From an uncultured Flavobacteriales bacterium (GTDB lineage: Bacteria > Bacteroidota > Bacteroidia > Flavobacteriales_D > Crocinitomicaceae): 64,000 bases of DNA. Within the stretch, counting starts at the first letter, position 1. Each line of letters opens with the position of its first letter. The DNA is taken from NCBI GenBank assembly GCA_913051935.1, contig CAJXCU010000001.1:1-64000 (forward strand). Reading direction: 5' to 3'. Of the stretch, positions 45,657-55,100 are shown piece by piece. The notes beneath the pieces are model-generated. The model worked only from the letters and a program-made list of their open reading frames with translations. It had not been told where the DNA came from and searched no databases. The translations under genes were made by a program, and so were the position numbers.

Positions 45657-45750
45657 ATATATATTTGTTTACGTTCCTAAATTCATCAGCAAAATTGGGG
45701 ACCATTGCCATTCCAATAGAGCTTGGATACTAAACCATTCCAGCCGGCGA

Positions 45751-46137
45751 TTAACGCTTTGAGAACTGGAATTTCTTTCTCGCTTTTGGTTGTCCTGGTT
45801 TTTTACGTTCAACCATTCTAGGATCACGAGTCATAAGACCCTCCTCCTTCAAGGCGATTTTATTGTCTTCGAGAACTTCTACCAAAGCCCTTGATATACC
45901 TAAACGTATGGCTTCAACTTGTCCGTTGATTCCACCTCCGCTTACGTTCACATTCACATTGTATTTACCCACAGTATCAGTTAGCGCGAATGGCTGAACT
46001 AATTTTGACTGCAAAACATCTGTTGGGAATACTTCCTGCGCTTTTTTATTGTTTACAGTAATTACTCCTTTTCCCTTGGTGAGGTAAACTCTAGCAACTG
46101 CTGTCTTTCTTCTTCCTAATGCGTTGATTACTTCCAT
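45751..46137 (-). CDS. rpsI: 30S ribosomal protein S9
   Basis: A 128-residue ribosomal protein with the typical beginning EVINALGRRKTAVARVYLTKGKG and the C-terminal RKKPGQPKARKKFQFSKR, which reaches the P site. It lies five bases after rplM and 94 before rpsB, as in most Bacteroidota. Confidence 0.97.
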   Translation of the reverse strand: MEVINALGRRKTAVARVYLTKGKGVITVNNKKAQEVFPTDVLQSKLVQPFALTDTVGKYNVNVNVSGGGINGQVEAIRLGISRALVEVLEDNKIALKEEGLMTRDPRMVERKKPGQPKARKKFQFSKR

Positions 46138-46142
46138 AATAC

Positions 46143-46607
46143 TTATTTGAGCGTATCTAGATTTAATACTGTCGGTTTCTGTGCTTCGTGATTATGCTCA
46201 GAACCAGTATAAACTTTTAAATTTCTGTATAATTGTCTACCAAGTGTGTTCTTTGGCAACATTCCTTTTACTGCTTTTTCAATAAGCCTTTCCGGGTGTT
46301 TTCTAAGAAGATCTTCTGCAGCAGTGAATCTTTGACCTCCTGGGTACCCTGAATAACGCACATACTCTTTGTCTTTAAGTTTTGCTCCAGAGAAAGAAAC
46401 TTTTTCTGCATTAATTACAATAATATTGTCACCGCAATCTGCGTGAGGTGTATAGTTGGTCTTATATTTACCACGAATAACCTTTGCAACTTTACTAGCA
46501 AGTCTTCCTACTGTTTGGTTTTCAGCATCTACAACAAACCACTTTTTGTCAGCGGTTGCGGCGTTTCCTGAAATCGTTTTATAACTTAATGTATCCACGT
46601 TCTTCAA
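46143..46607 (-). CDS. rplM: 50S ribosomal protein L13
   Basis: A 154-residue protein with the conserved KWFVVDAENQTVGRLASKVAKVIRGK start region and KGMLPKNTLGRQL near residue 115. It is the first gene of the ribosomal group and has a strong promoter about 35-65 bases upstream. Confidence 0.97.
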   Translation of the reverse strand: MKNVDTLSYKTISGNAATADKKWFVVDAENQTVGRLASKVAKVIRGKYKTNYTPHADCGDNIIVINAEKVSFSGAKLKDKEYVRYSGYPGGQRFTAAEDLLRKHPERLIEKAVKGMLPKNTLGRQLYRNLKVYTGSEHNHEAQKPTVLNLDTLK

Positions 46608-46641
46608 TTTAAATGCTATTTAATAGCGTAAATTAGGGGTG

Positions 46642-46672
46642 CAAAGATACAATTAATATGAATATGAACAAA
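46642..46672 (-). promoter_or_regulatory. Promoter of rplM-rpsI-rpsB-tsf (TTTG, 19 bp, TATCTTTG)
   Basis: On the minus strand a TTTG, a 19-base spacer and a perfect TATCTTTG precede rplM. The leader would be about 30 bases. This is the most complete Bacteroidetes promoter in the window and fits a highly expressed operon. Confidence 0.7.
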
Positions 46673-46700
46673 CCAAAAGAAAAAAAAATGTGAAATGATT

Positions 46701-47462
46701 TTAAGTTTTTTTAAATGCCTCTATGGCATTACGTGTAAATTCACTTAAAACGAGTGCTCCACTGATTTCTGCACGCTCTGACAGCAGGTTGTCCCAATGG
46801 TCTGTTCCCTTCCAAAAAACTGTCTTCAGTTGTTCCATTGCCGCTGGATTGGATGAACAAAGTTTTTCAATAAGTTCAGAAATCCCTTGATCCATTTGCT
46901 CGATATCTTTGTAAACGTGAGCGTAAAGGCCTTTTTCTTCTGCCCACCTTGCACTTCTCCAAGCAGTTGCATTAATAGCAAGCTGACTCATAGCCGAGAG
47001 GCCAATTTTGCGTTCAACAGCTGGGCCAACTACAAAGGGTCCTATACCTACAGCGAGCTCTGATAATTTTACAGATGCCGCTTCGGTCGCAAAAGCATAA
47101 TCCATCGCTGAAGCAATTCCAACTCCTCCACCTACTGCTTTTCCGTGGATTCTGCCTATGATTAGTTTACTTGAGGTTCTGCATGCGTTGATTACTTTTG
47201 CAAATCCCGAAAAAAATGTCTTGCCATCTTCTATATTTTCAATTGCGATTAGCTCATCGAAACTCGCCCCGGCGCAAAACGCTCTATTTCCCGCCGATTT
47301 TAATAAAATTAATTTGCAGCTTGGATCACTACTGATTTCAGTTATTGCTTTTGCGAGCTTGCCAAGTATCTTGCCGGGTAGGGCATTGCTTGATGGATGT
47401 CCAAATTCAATAGTTGCAAGACCCCTTTGGTCGACATTACAGTTAACGTGTCCTTCTTCCAT
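46701..47462 (-). CDS. Enoyl-CoA hydratase/isomerase family protein
   Basis: The 253-residue crotonase-fold protein has the oxyanion-hole segments GNRAFCAGASFDE and GRIHGKAVGGGVGIASAMDYAFA. It probably acts on a CoA thioester in fatty acid or amino acid breakdown; the exact substrate is not visible. A glutamate at the usual catalytic place is followed by AVGIGPFVVGPAVERKIG. It abuts the coiled-coil gene upstream by one base. Confidence 0.87.
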   Translation of the reverse strand: MEEGHVNCNVDQRGLATIEFGHPSSNALPGKILGKLAKAITEISSDPSCKLILLKSAGNRAFCAGASFDELIAIENIEDGKTFFSGFAKVINACRTSSKLIIGRIHGKAVGGGVGIASAMDYAFATEAASVKLSELAVGIGPFVVGPAVERKIGLSAMSQLAINATAWRSARWAEEKGLYAHVYKDIEQMDQGISELIEKLCSSNPAAMEQLKTVFWKGTDHWDNLLSERAEISGALVLSEFTRNAIEAFKKT

Positions 47463-47463
47463 A

Positions 47464-48423
47464 TTACTTTAAGGTAAAACTATCGGAACCGATTAGGTTC
47501 TCGTCGCAATAAATATTCACTTTATAATTTCCTTTGGATAAACCTTCCTCCCGTACATCATAGTATATCGAAATATCAATGGCTTTATTTTGGTAGTCAA
47601 TTTCCTTCTTCTCAGTATACGAAATCGATTCTTTTCCTATTTGTGTCATATAGCTCGACATTCTTTGAAATATCTTACCCGACGGTCCTTTAATTTGCAT
47701 AAAGACCATTTTCTTTCCCGAGCGCGCTATTGGATTCTCTGAAATTGTAAAAGTCGATTGAAGCTGTGCCGCTTGGCGGGCTCGTGATGTAGGTTTTGCT
47801 TTCAAGGCTGATTTCAATGCGCCCGAGTTAAAACCATAGGCGCTAAGTTTAGAGCCTTTTTTCACTTGTTCTGTTTTCTCTGCTACCTCTTGTTTGAATT
47901 GATCTCTTTCTTCGGTAGTTCGGTTCAAATTATTGGTTGTTTCTGTCAGATTCAATTCTAGCTCGAGGTTCAAGGTATTCAAAGAGTCTATCTGCACAAC
48001 ATAGCTTCTCATGATTCCCCTCAGGCTTTCGTTTTCTTCTTTGAGTTTTAGCACCTGAGCAGCTGAGAAATTTCTGCTTCGTTGTAGTTTTTCAATTTTT
48101 TCAATTTGCGCCTGTATTTTTATTTTTTGTGCATTTAGGCTATCGGCTTTTGAAGCATCTTTTTCTAGCAGACGGTCGTATGTACTGAGCATTTTTTTGA
48201 AGTCAGATTTTAAATCAGTAGACATATCTCCAATATATCCTTTAAGCATTTTATTCATGCCTTGTAATGTGTCCTGATACCTGAGGCTTGTGTATGCACA
48301 TTCTTTGGCTTCATTGCGCATCTTCGACCAAAAAAAAGTCATCGTTCCTATTCCTAAAGCCAATACAAGGATTGCTCCTAGGTAAATGCTCTTGTAGTCA
48401 TTTGAATTTTCATTTTCTTCCAT
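47464..48423 (-). CDS. Membrane-anchored coiled-coil protein of unknown function
   Basis: The 319-residue protein is not one I recognise. It has a short cytoplasmic N-terminus, one membrane helix (about residues 15-32, YLGAILVLALGIGTMTFFW), a long coiled coil (about 75-200, heptads of Leu/Ile with many Glu/Lys/Asn) and a C-terminal beta-type domain (about 225-319, with KKMVFMQIKGPSGKIFQRM and ISIYYDV). Such proteins are common in Bacteroidota but their role is unknown. It lies between the aldehyde dehydrogenase and crotonase genes and is likely cotranscribed with them. Confidence 0.75.
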   Translation of the reverse strand: MEENENSNDYKSIYLGAILVLALGIGTMTFFWSKMRNEAKECAYTSLRYQDTLQGMNKMLKGYIGDMSTDLKSDFKKMLSTYDRLLEKDASKADSLNAQKIKIQAQIEKIEKLQRSRNFSAAQVLKLKEENESLRGIMRSYVVQIDSLNTLNLELELNLTETTNNLNRTTEERDQFKQEVAEKTEQVKKGSKLSAYGFNSGALKSALKAKPTSRARQAAQLQSTFTISENPIARSGKKMVFMQIKGPSGKIFQRMSSYMTQIGKESISYTEKKEIDYQNKAIDISIYYDVREEGLSKGNYKVNIYCDENLIGSDSFTLK

Positions 48424-48456
48424 GAAGTCAAATTTTTTATAAAAGTAATCTTTTTA

Positions 48457-49902
48457 TCAAATGCTTAAATCTTGAAAGGTTACGCTTCTTTGAAATCTTG
48501 CAATGCTGTCTGTTCCTACGGCAGTATACCGGCTGTCCGAACTAGCGGGGTAGGGTCCACCATGTTGCATTGCCGAACTAACCTCAACACCCGTTGGTAA
48601 ATCATTCAGTATAACCCTTCCTGCTTTTTGGGTTCCCACAGAAATCAACTGTTCGATGATGGGACCATCCTTTTCTTTTGAGCCAAAAATTGAAAAGGTC
48701 AATTGACCATTTAAACCGTTCAGTATATCTATTAATTCTTCATGGTTTGAATAGCTAAAAACAGAGGTGTGTGGACCAAAAATTTCCTCTTGCAGAAAAG
48801 GGAACTCTAAAATTGAATCAGAGGCGAGATGTAAAACTGATTTTTTTGGGAAGTATTTAGGGGCGATAGATGCGCGGCTTCGAAAAAAACGTTTTGTACC
48901 GAAAGTTTCAAGTAAGCGTGCAGTCTTTTTTTCGAATTCTTTAAGAATGTTAGGATGAAGCATGGGCTCAGTTCGAAATGAAAATATAGATTGTTTAAGT
49001 TGCCCAACAAACTCATCCGTTTCATTTTTTGGGATAAAAAATAACCCTGGTTTGGTACAAAATTGGCCCGAATCCGTGCATACAGAATTGGTGATTTTAT
49101 CGATCAATATCTTTCTGTCTTCACTGAAAGCAGATTCCAAAAGTACAACGGGATTTGAGCTCCCCATTTCTGCGAACACTGGTATTGGAAACTTCCGCTT
49201 GCCTGCTATTTTTAGAAATGCTTCTCCTCCGTTTTGGCTTCCTGTGAAGCCAATTGCTTTGACGGATGAATGATTTGCAATGTGAGCACCTAATTCATAT
49301 CCATCATCAACGACATGGGAAAAAGTACCTATTGGGAAGTTAAGTGTATTCATTGCGTCTTGGATGGCACCGAATACAACAGAGCTAGTGCCAACATGAA
49401 AAGGATGAGCCTTTACGATTACAGGGTTTTTTGCAGCAAGTGCAGCTACGCTATCTCCACCTATGGTAGAATAGGCTAACGGAAAGTTACTAGCGCCTAC
49501 AACAAGTACGGGACCAATGCCTATTTTTTTTTTAGTTAAAGACTTGTTGTTTACATTTTTTGCTTGTTCAAGCGTAGAAATATACTCTGGAGCGATGACA
49601 TGTTTTGAAAACAGCTCAAGCTGAAAAATAGTCCTCTTGAATTCAGTATCAAAACGCTCCTTGGTTAATCCGCTTTCTTTACAGTATACGGTTGAAATCT
49701 TTCCCTTTATTGAGCGCAAATTTTCCTTGATTAAACAAAGTAGATTGTTTATCTCGTGATTCGATTTGCTGGAGATTACTGAGTATGCACTTGATGCTGA
49801 ATCAATTATTTGGTCGACTTCTTCAACTGTGTGACAAGCATACCTTTCGGTATTGAATTTATTTTCTTTGGGATTAAATGTGCAAAAAGTCCTTCGGGAC
49901 AT
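48457..49902 (-). CDS. NADP+-type aldehyde dehydrogenase (2,5-dioxovalerate/fatty-aldehyde type)
   Basis: The track gives 530 residues, but its first 50 codons overlap purS in another frame; an ATG at 49902 yields MSRRTFCTFNPKENK and is preferred (481 residues). The catalytic Glu lies in FAEMGSSNPVVLLE and the nucleophile Cys in DSGQFCTKPGLFF, patterns seen in the alpha-ketoglutaric semialdehyde dehydrogenase group. The cofactor is probably NADP+. Its substrate is unknown. The start is one base past the purS stop. Confidence 0.88.
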   Translation of the reverse strand: MSRRTFCTFNPKENKFNTERYACHTVEEVDQIIDSASSAYSVISSKSNHEINNLLCLIKENLRSIKGKISTVYCKESGLTKERFDTEFKRTIFQLELFSKHVIAPEYISTLEQAKNVNNKSLTKKKIGIGPVLVVGASNFPLAYSTIGGDSVAALAAKNPVIVKAHPFHVGTSSVVFGAIQDAMNTLNFPIGTFSHVVDDGYELGAHIANHSSVKAIGFTGSQNGGEAFLKIAGKRKFPIPVFAEMGSSNPVVLLESAFSEDRKILIDKITNSVCTDSGQFCTKPGLFFIPKNETDEFVGQLKQSIFSFRTEPMLHPNILKEFEKKTARLLETFGTKRFFRSRASIAPKYFPKKSVLHLASDSILEFPFLQEEIFGPHTSVFSYSNHEELIDILNGLNGQLTFSIFGSKEKDGPIIEQLISVGTQKAGRVILNDLPTGVEVSSAMQHGGPYPASSDSRYTAVGTDSIARFQRSVTFQDLSI

Positions 49903-49903
49903 T

Positions 49904-50155
49904 TTACGCCTTTGATAAACTAAACGTGTAGCTTTCCATAATCTGATTGGCAAGCATTTTTTTACAAGCCTCATCCACCTTTTCTTTGGCAATTTCTTGA
50001 GAGTCTGCTTCCACAAAAAGTCTGATGTGTCGACCAATTCGAACACCATCTATCTCCGGGAGACCTACATTGGCCATAGAGCTGCTTACTGCTTTTCCTT
50101 GAGGGTCGAGCAAAGCATCTAGTGGCATTACATCGATTTCGGCTTTAAATTTCAT
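49904..50155 (-). CDS. purS: Phosphoribosylformylglycinamidine synthase subunit PurS
   Basis: PurS bridges PurL and PurQ in the three-protein form of FGAM synthase. The 83-residue protein has the family marks LLDPQGKAVSSSMANVG and RIGRHIRLFVEADS. It overlaps pssA by 11 bases and ends one base before the aldehyde dehydrogenase. purL and purQ are not in the window, so the gene is isolated from its partners. Confidence 0.9.
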   Translation of the reverse strand: MKFKAEIDVMPLDALLDPQGKAVSSSMANVGLPEIDGVRIGRHIRLFVEADSQEIAKEKVDEACKKMLANQIMESYTFSLSKA

Positions 50156-50993
50156 CTTTGGTTATTTTGATTGAATGATAGATTGAAGCTATGAAATACA
50201 AAGTTAAAATAAATGGAATAGACAGCACCTTGAAAAACGGAATACTTATCGCTGAAATGAGAATTAAAAATAATTTTAGTTGATTTTCCCTTGTCTTGGA
50301 TTTTTTAATTTTTAACGACATCAAAGGAATTGGAAGGAGCATAAAGGCAGAAAACAATACAATAATTACCGCCAGCGAATAACAATCAAAACTAAGCTTG
50401 ACTATCTCAAGGACGCTGTTCCAACTTTTCATGTGGCTTGAAAAGTAAAGGGGAAAAAAACAAAATATGATCGCTGTTAGTGGGGTTGGGAATCCAATAA
50501 AATTTGAGGTCTGACGTGTATCAATATTGAATTTAGCCAGCCGAAACAAGGCGAAAAAGGGAATTAAAAATGCAATAAAGGGAAGGAATTTAATGCTTGC
50601 ATCAAATTTGTTAGGGATCTGATAAAACATCGCATTTACCCATGTAAAAAATTCTTGCAGAATATAATAATCATAGAAGGTTTGATCTTTTGAGACGTTT
50701 TCTAGTAAAATACGATCATCAATACCCAAAATAATCATAAAAAACATGAGAAAACCTGGCGCTACTCCGAATGTAATGAGGTCTGATAACGAATCCAGTT
50801 GTTTGCCTAAATCACTCATTAGACATAACTTACGAGCTACAAATCCATCTGCAAAATCAAACAAAGCGCCTAAAAAGATTGCATAAACCGCAAAGCTTAA
50901 TTGCCCACTAAAACAAAAAAGTATTGAAAGCATGCCGCAGATGAGGTTCATACTTGTGAGTAAATTTGCAATATTGAACATGGTCTTCTTCAA
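50145..50993 (-). CDS. pssA: CDP-diacylglycerol--serine O-phosphatidyltransferase
   Basis: PssA makes phosphatidylserine, the precursor of phosphatidylethanolamine. The 282-residue protein carries the CDP-alcohol transferase motif DFADGFVARKLCLMSDLGKQ then LDSLSD, matching DxxDGxxARxnGxxxDxxxD. Seven or eight hydrophobic helices are present. It is divergent from the PorV-like gene. The first ATG at 50993 is plausible; a second Met at residue 5 also fits. Confidence 0.93.
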   Translation of the reverse strand: MKKTMFNIANLLTSMNLICGMLSILFCFSGQLSFAVYAIFLGALFDFADGFVARKLCLMSDLGKQLDSLSDLITFGVAPGFLMFFMIILGIDDRILLENVSKDQTFYDYYILQEFFTWVNAMFYQIPNKFDASIKFLPFIAFLIPFFALFRLAKFNIDTRQTSNFIGFPTPLTAIIFCFFPLYFSSHMKSWNSVLEIVKLSFDCYSLAVIIVLFSAFMLLPIPLMSLKIKKSKTRENQLKLFLILISAISIPFFKVLSIPFILTLYFIASIYHSIKITKDEI

Positions 50994-51021
50994 AAAAACT
51001 GTAAAATCGATACTTCTTCTT

Positions 51022-51029
51022 TATCTTTG
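51022..51029 (+). promoter_or_regulatory. -7 box of the PorV-like/PorU2 operon (TATCTTTG)
   Basis: A full TAnnTTTG match on the plus strand ends 72 bases before the PorV-like ATG. A -33 box is not apparent. Confidence 0.4.
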
Positions 51030-51101
51030 TCTACATATAAATCAGCTACAAAGAACACAATTTTTAACGAATTCTGTTGTTTTAAGTACTAAATTAGTTC
51101 T

Positions 51102-52199
51102 ATGTCTTCAAAAGTAATTTGCATACTTCTTTGTGTCTTTGCGGTTTCGATTGTTTATGTTCAAGATATTGCACCTAAATATTCTAATGAGTTTTTGAAT
51201 TTAGGAGTAGGAGCAGAGGCCTACGGAATGGGTAATAGTATTGTAGCCGATGTGGACGATGCGAATGCGCTCTACTGGAACCCCGCTGGTTTGGTTGGTG
51301 TGAATAAATGGGCAGAAGTTTCGTTCATGCATTCTGAATATTTTGCTGGCATTGCGAAATATGATTATTTAGCAGTTGCACATGCGATAGACGAGAATAG
51401 TGCCTTGGGAATTGGATTTATTCGATTTGGAGTAGATGATATTCCCAATACCACACAGCTTATTGATAACAATGGGGCTATAAATTATGACAACGTTAGC
51501 TCTTTTTCTGCTGGTGATTATGCTTTCTTTGGGAGCTATGCACGAAAACTGAAGGTTCCTGGATTAAGTTTGGGTGGAAGTGCAAAGGTTATTTACCGTA
51601 AGGTTGGGGATTTTGCCAAATCATGGGGCTTTGGTCTGGACGCCGGAATAAAGTATAAGAGAAATGAACACTTCACCTTCGGCTTAATGGCACGTGATGT
51701 TACCTCAACTTTCAATGCTTGGGTTTTTACTTTGGATGAGCAAACACAAAATATATTTCTTCAAACGGGTAATGAAATTCCTCAGAATGGTTTGGAATTG
51801 ACCTTGCCTAGAATTATTATGGCTGCCAGCACGCGATACAACCTTGGTTCAAAAGGGTTGTACGCAGGAGGTGAAATAGACATCGACGTAACCACCGACG
51901 GAAAGAGAAATACCCTCTTGAAACTGAATCCTTTTTCCTTAGATCCTCACTTCGGTATTAAAATCGGATTTAAAGATCTTGTTCAGGTCCGAGGCGGAAT
52001 CTCTAGTATCCAGCAATTTTCAAATATAGATGAAAGTCAATATTGGGGTATGCAGCCGAATTTAGGTCTCGGGATCGGCTTTAAAGGATTTTCTTTGGAT
52101 TATGCATTCACACGTCTTGGGGCAAGTGATGCGAACTACTACACACATATATTTTCGATTAAACTGCGTTTGGATAAACCTAAAAATGCTGAAAAATGA
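51102..52199 (+). CDS. PorV/PorQ-family outer-membrane protein (second PorV-like copy)
   Basis: The 365-residue protein has a signal peptide (about residues 1-21) and a beta-barrel pattern. The segment LNLGVGAEAYGMGNSIVADVDDANALYWNPAGL is the FadL-like PorV/PorQ signature. It shares fold and motif with porV (4142-5401) but is shorter and clearly a different protein. It overlaps the next gene by four bases (ATGA), so it is translationally coupled to PorU2. It could be a dedicated barrel partner for PorU2. Confidence 0.88.
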   Translation: MSSKVICILLCVFAVSIVYVQDIAPKYSNEFLNLGVGAEAYGMGNSIVADVDDANALYWNPAGLVGVNKWAEVSFMHSEYFAGIAKYDYLAVAHAIDENSALGIGFIRFGVDDIPNTTQLIDNNGAINYDNVSSFSAGDYAFFGSYARKLKVPGLSLGGSAKVIYRKVGDFAKSWGFGLDAGIKYKRNEHFTFGLMARDVTSTFNAWVFTLDEQTQNIFLQTGNEIPQNGLELTLPRIIMAASTRYNLGSKGLYAGGEIDIDVTTDGKRNTLLKLNPFSLDPHFGIKIGFKDLVQVRGGISSIQQFSNIDESQYWGMQPNLGLGIGFKGFSLDYAFTRLGASDANYYTHIFSIKLRLDKPKNAEK

Positions 52200-55100
52200 A
52201 ATTCAGATTTCTTTTGGTAGTCTTTTTGCTCAGCACTTACGCTGAGGCACAGACCTACGGGAATGAATGGATTTCCTATGACCAGAAGTATTTTTCATTT
52301 CCCGTGGTGGAAGCGGGAATTTATAAAATTGATTATCCTACCTTAGTTAGTGCTGGAGTTCCACTTTCAGCATTGAGTTCTTCAAATTTTCAAATCTTTG
52401 GTAAAGAAAGAGAGATTCCTCTTTTTATTGAAGATGGTGGGGATCAAACCATAGAGAGTGGCGATTTTATTCTTTTCTATGCGGAGGGTAATGATGGCTG
52501 GTTAGATTCCTCTTTGTATGACAATACAGATTGGATAGGGAATCCAAAATACAGTCTATACAATGATACCCTGAATTATTTTTTAACCTGGAACTCTTCC
52601 TCAGATAATTTGCGTTTTAGTGAGGAGACAGCGGATGATTTTGAGAATTATTCTGCAGATGAATTCGTAATTGAAGAGAGTTTTAATTTTTATTCAAATA
52701 GTTACAATGAAGGCGAGAAATCTGCGGATGCCTCTAGTTCTTTTTTTATGCCGGGAGAAGGCTGGGGGAGCACCCCAAAAAACGGAAATAATGGATATAC
52801 ATGGGATTTTAGCGCATTGAATTTTACTGGAATTTACCAAGGTCAAAATGCACCTTTGATTGAATACGAATCTGTTGTGGTCGGTCGTTCAAATGCAGCA
52901 CAGCCAAATCCTGAAAGTGGTAACCACCATACAAAACATACGATAGGAAATAGTAATTATACTTTGGTCGACTCGGTCTTTACGGGTTATCAAAGTGTTT
53001 TTATAAACGGTTCATTTTCCGCAGACGTTATTTCATCGAATGGAAATTCTAATTTCAAGGTAAATATCATAGGCGATTTAAATGTTGCAACCGATTATCA
53101 ATCGATTAATTATTGGTCTTTTCATTACCCAAGATCTTTGTCTTTCTCATCCGAAGCAAGTGTAGATTTCGAGGTCATAAACTCAGCAGCGTTGAAATCG
53201 AAAATTGAAATTAATGGGGGGCAGTTTGTAAGTCCAGTAGCTCTCGTGATCGGTCCAGAACCCTATAAACTGAAAATTGTTGAAAGCAATGGAATTTATA
53301 AATTCTTGGTCCCAAATGCTGCCCTATCCGATCGGCAAAAGATTTTTGTAGAGAGCAATGCAGATATAACGAATATATCGGCTTTAAACGCTGTAAATCA
53401 AAATGGTTTCTTTACTGATTTCGCATCCAACGTTAATCTAGAAAGTGTATTGCTTTTTGTCTACAATGAAAAGTTAGGCAACGCAGTGAATGAATATGTA
53501 GCACACCGGTCATCTGAAAGTGGTGGGTCATACAATGTGCTCACGGCTGAGGTTTCAGAGCTTTATCAACAATACGGTGGGGGTGTTCCCAAGCATATTA
53601 ATGGGATTCGGAGGTTCGCTCACCATATGTTTGAATCGTCCACCTCGAAACCTGTTGGATTATTTCTTTTAGGAAAAGGTATCAGGGAAGCTAATATTAC
53701 TTCATTGACAAGTATAGGTCCTGGTTCAAGAACGAACAGTTTGGCTTATCAAAACTCACTCGTTCCTTCTTTTGGTCAGCCCTCATGCGATGCCTGTATT
53801 ACCTCGAACCTACCTGGAACAAATAAATGGACACCACTTATACCGACAGGAAGGATTTCCGTAAAAACTGAGGCAGAACTTGCGACCTACTTATCAAAAA
53901 TTGTAGCCTTTGATGCACAACAAAATCAAGATGACATATACAATACGAATACCAAGGATTGGCAGAAGCATATTTTACACTTTTCTGGTGGAGAGGATTT
54001 CCAGGAGCAGCAAGCTTTTCAAAATTACCTCAACACAATGGCAATCAAGGCGGAGGATTATTATTTTGGTGGAAAAGTTAATCTTGTCGCAAAAGAAAAT
54101 GACAATCCAATTAGCCCTACAGAATTACAGGGTATTACCGACCGCATTAGTGAGGGTGTTTCTCTGATGAATTTTTTCGGTCATTTTTCAACTACTGAAA
54201 GTGGTTTTGATATTAACCTAGATAACCCGGCAAATTGGAACAATGAGGGAAGGTATCCTTTGCTATTGGCAAATTCATGTTACAATGGTAATATTTTTCA
54301 TAATTCCACCTCAAATTCAGAAAGCTTTGTTTTGACACCTAATGCGGGAGTCATTGCCTATTTAGGGACATTAAATTACGGATTCACAGGAGCTTTACAA
54401 TCCTATTCCAATCATTTTTATGATCAGTTTTCTCGTTACAACTATGGAGGAACTATCGGTCAGCACATTAAAGCAACCATTGATTCTGTATTAGACGAAA
54501 ACGCTAGTCTGATATATGAGACTACGTTCTTACAAATGACGCTGCATGGCGACCCTATGATTCGTTTAAATTGGCATGAGCTCCCCGAAATTGAGCTTAC
54601 AGATTCTCGTGTTTCTTTCGGCCCAGAAGATATCTCTTTGGCGACTGATTCAATTGAGGTAAATGTGAAAATACGAAACCTTGGTAAAGCAATTACAGAT
54701 ACGTTTGATCTAACAATTAATCGAAACTTTCCTAATTCGGATATTGATTCAAATTATATATTTAATATTCCTGGGCTTAATTATGAAAAAGTTTTGAATC
54801 TGAAGTTGCCTTTTCAGTCAAGCCAAGGGGTTGGGGTTAATAAGTTCACTGTTAAGGTAGATCGTCCTGATTTCATTGAAGAGCAATATGATGAGCTTAT
54901 CAATAATCAGGTGGTCAAGAATTTTCAAATAAACGTTGATGGAGTAGAGCCGGTTTGGCCTGAAAACTTCGCAGTGGTTCCAATAGATTCAATAAGTGTT
55001 CGGGCATCCACCATTGATGCACTTGCAGCGCTAAATACCTATCGATTTGAGATCGATACGACACCGGACTTTAATAGTGAATTTGCGAGAACGCATACCA

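Noticed and set aside
48457-50049. 530-residue aldehyde dehydrogenase start from the ORF track
   Set aside because: The first 50 codons overlap purS and look like its shadow; the ATG at 49902 gives a better N-terminus.
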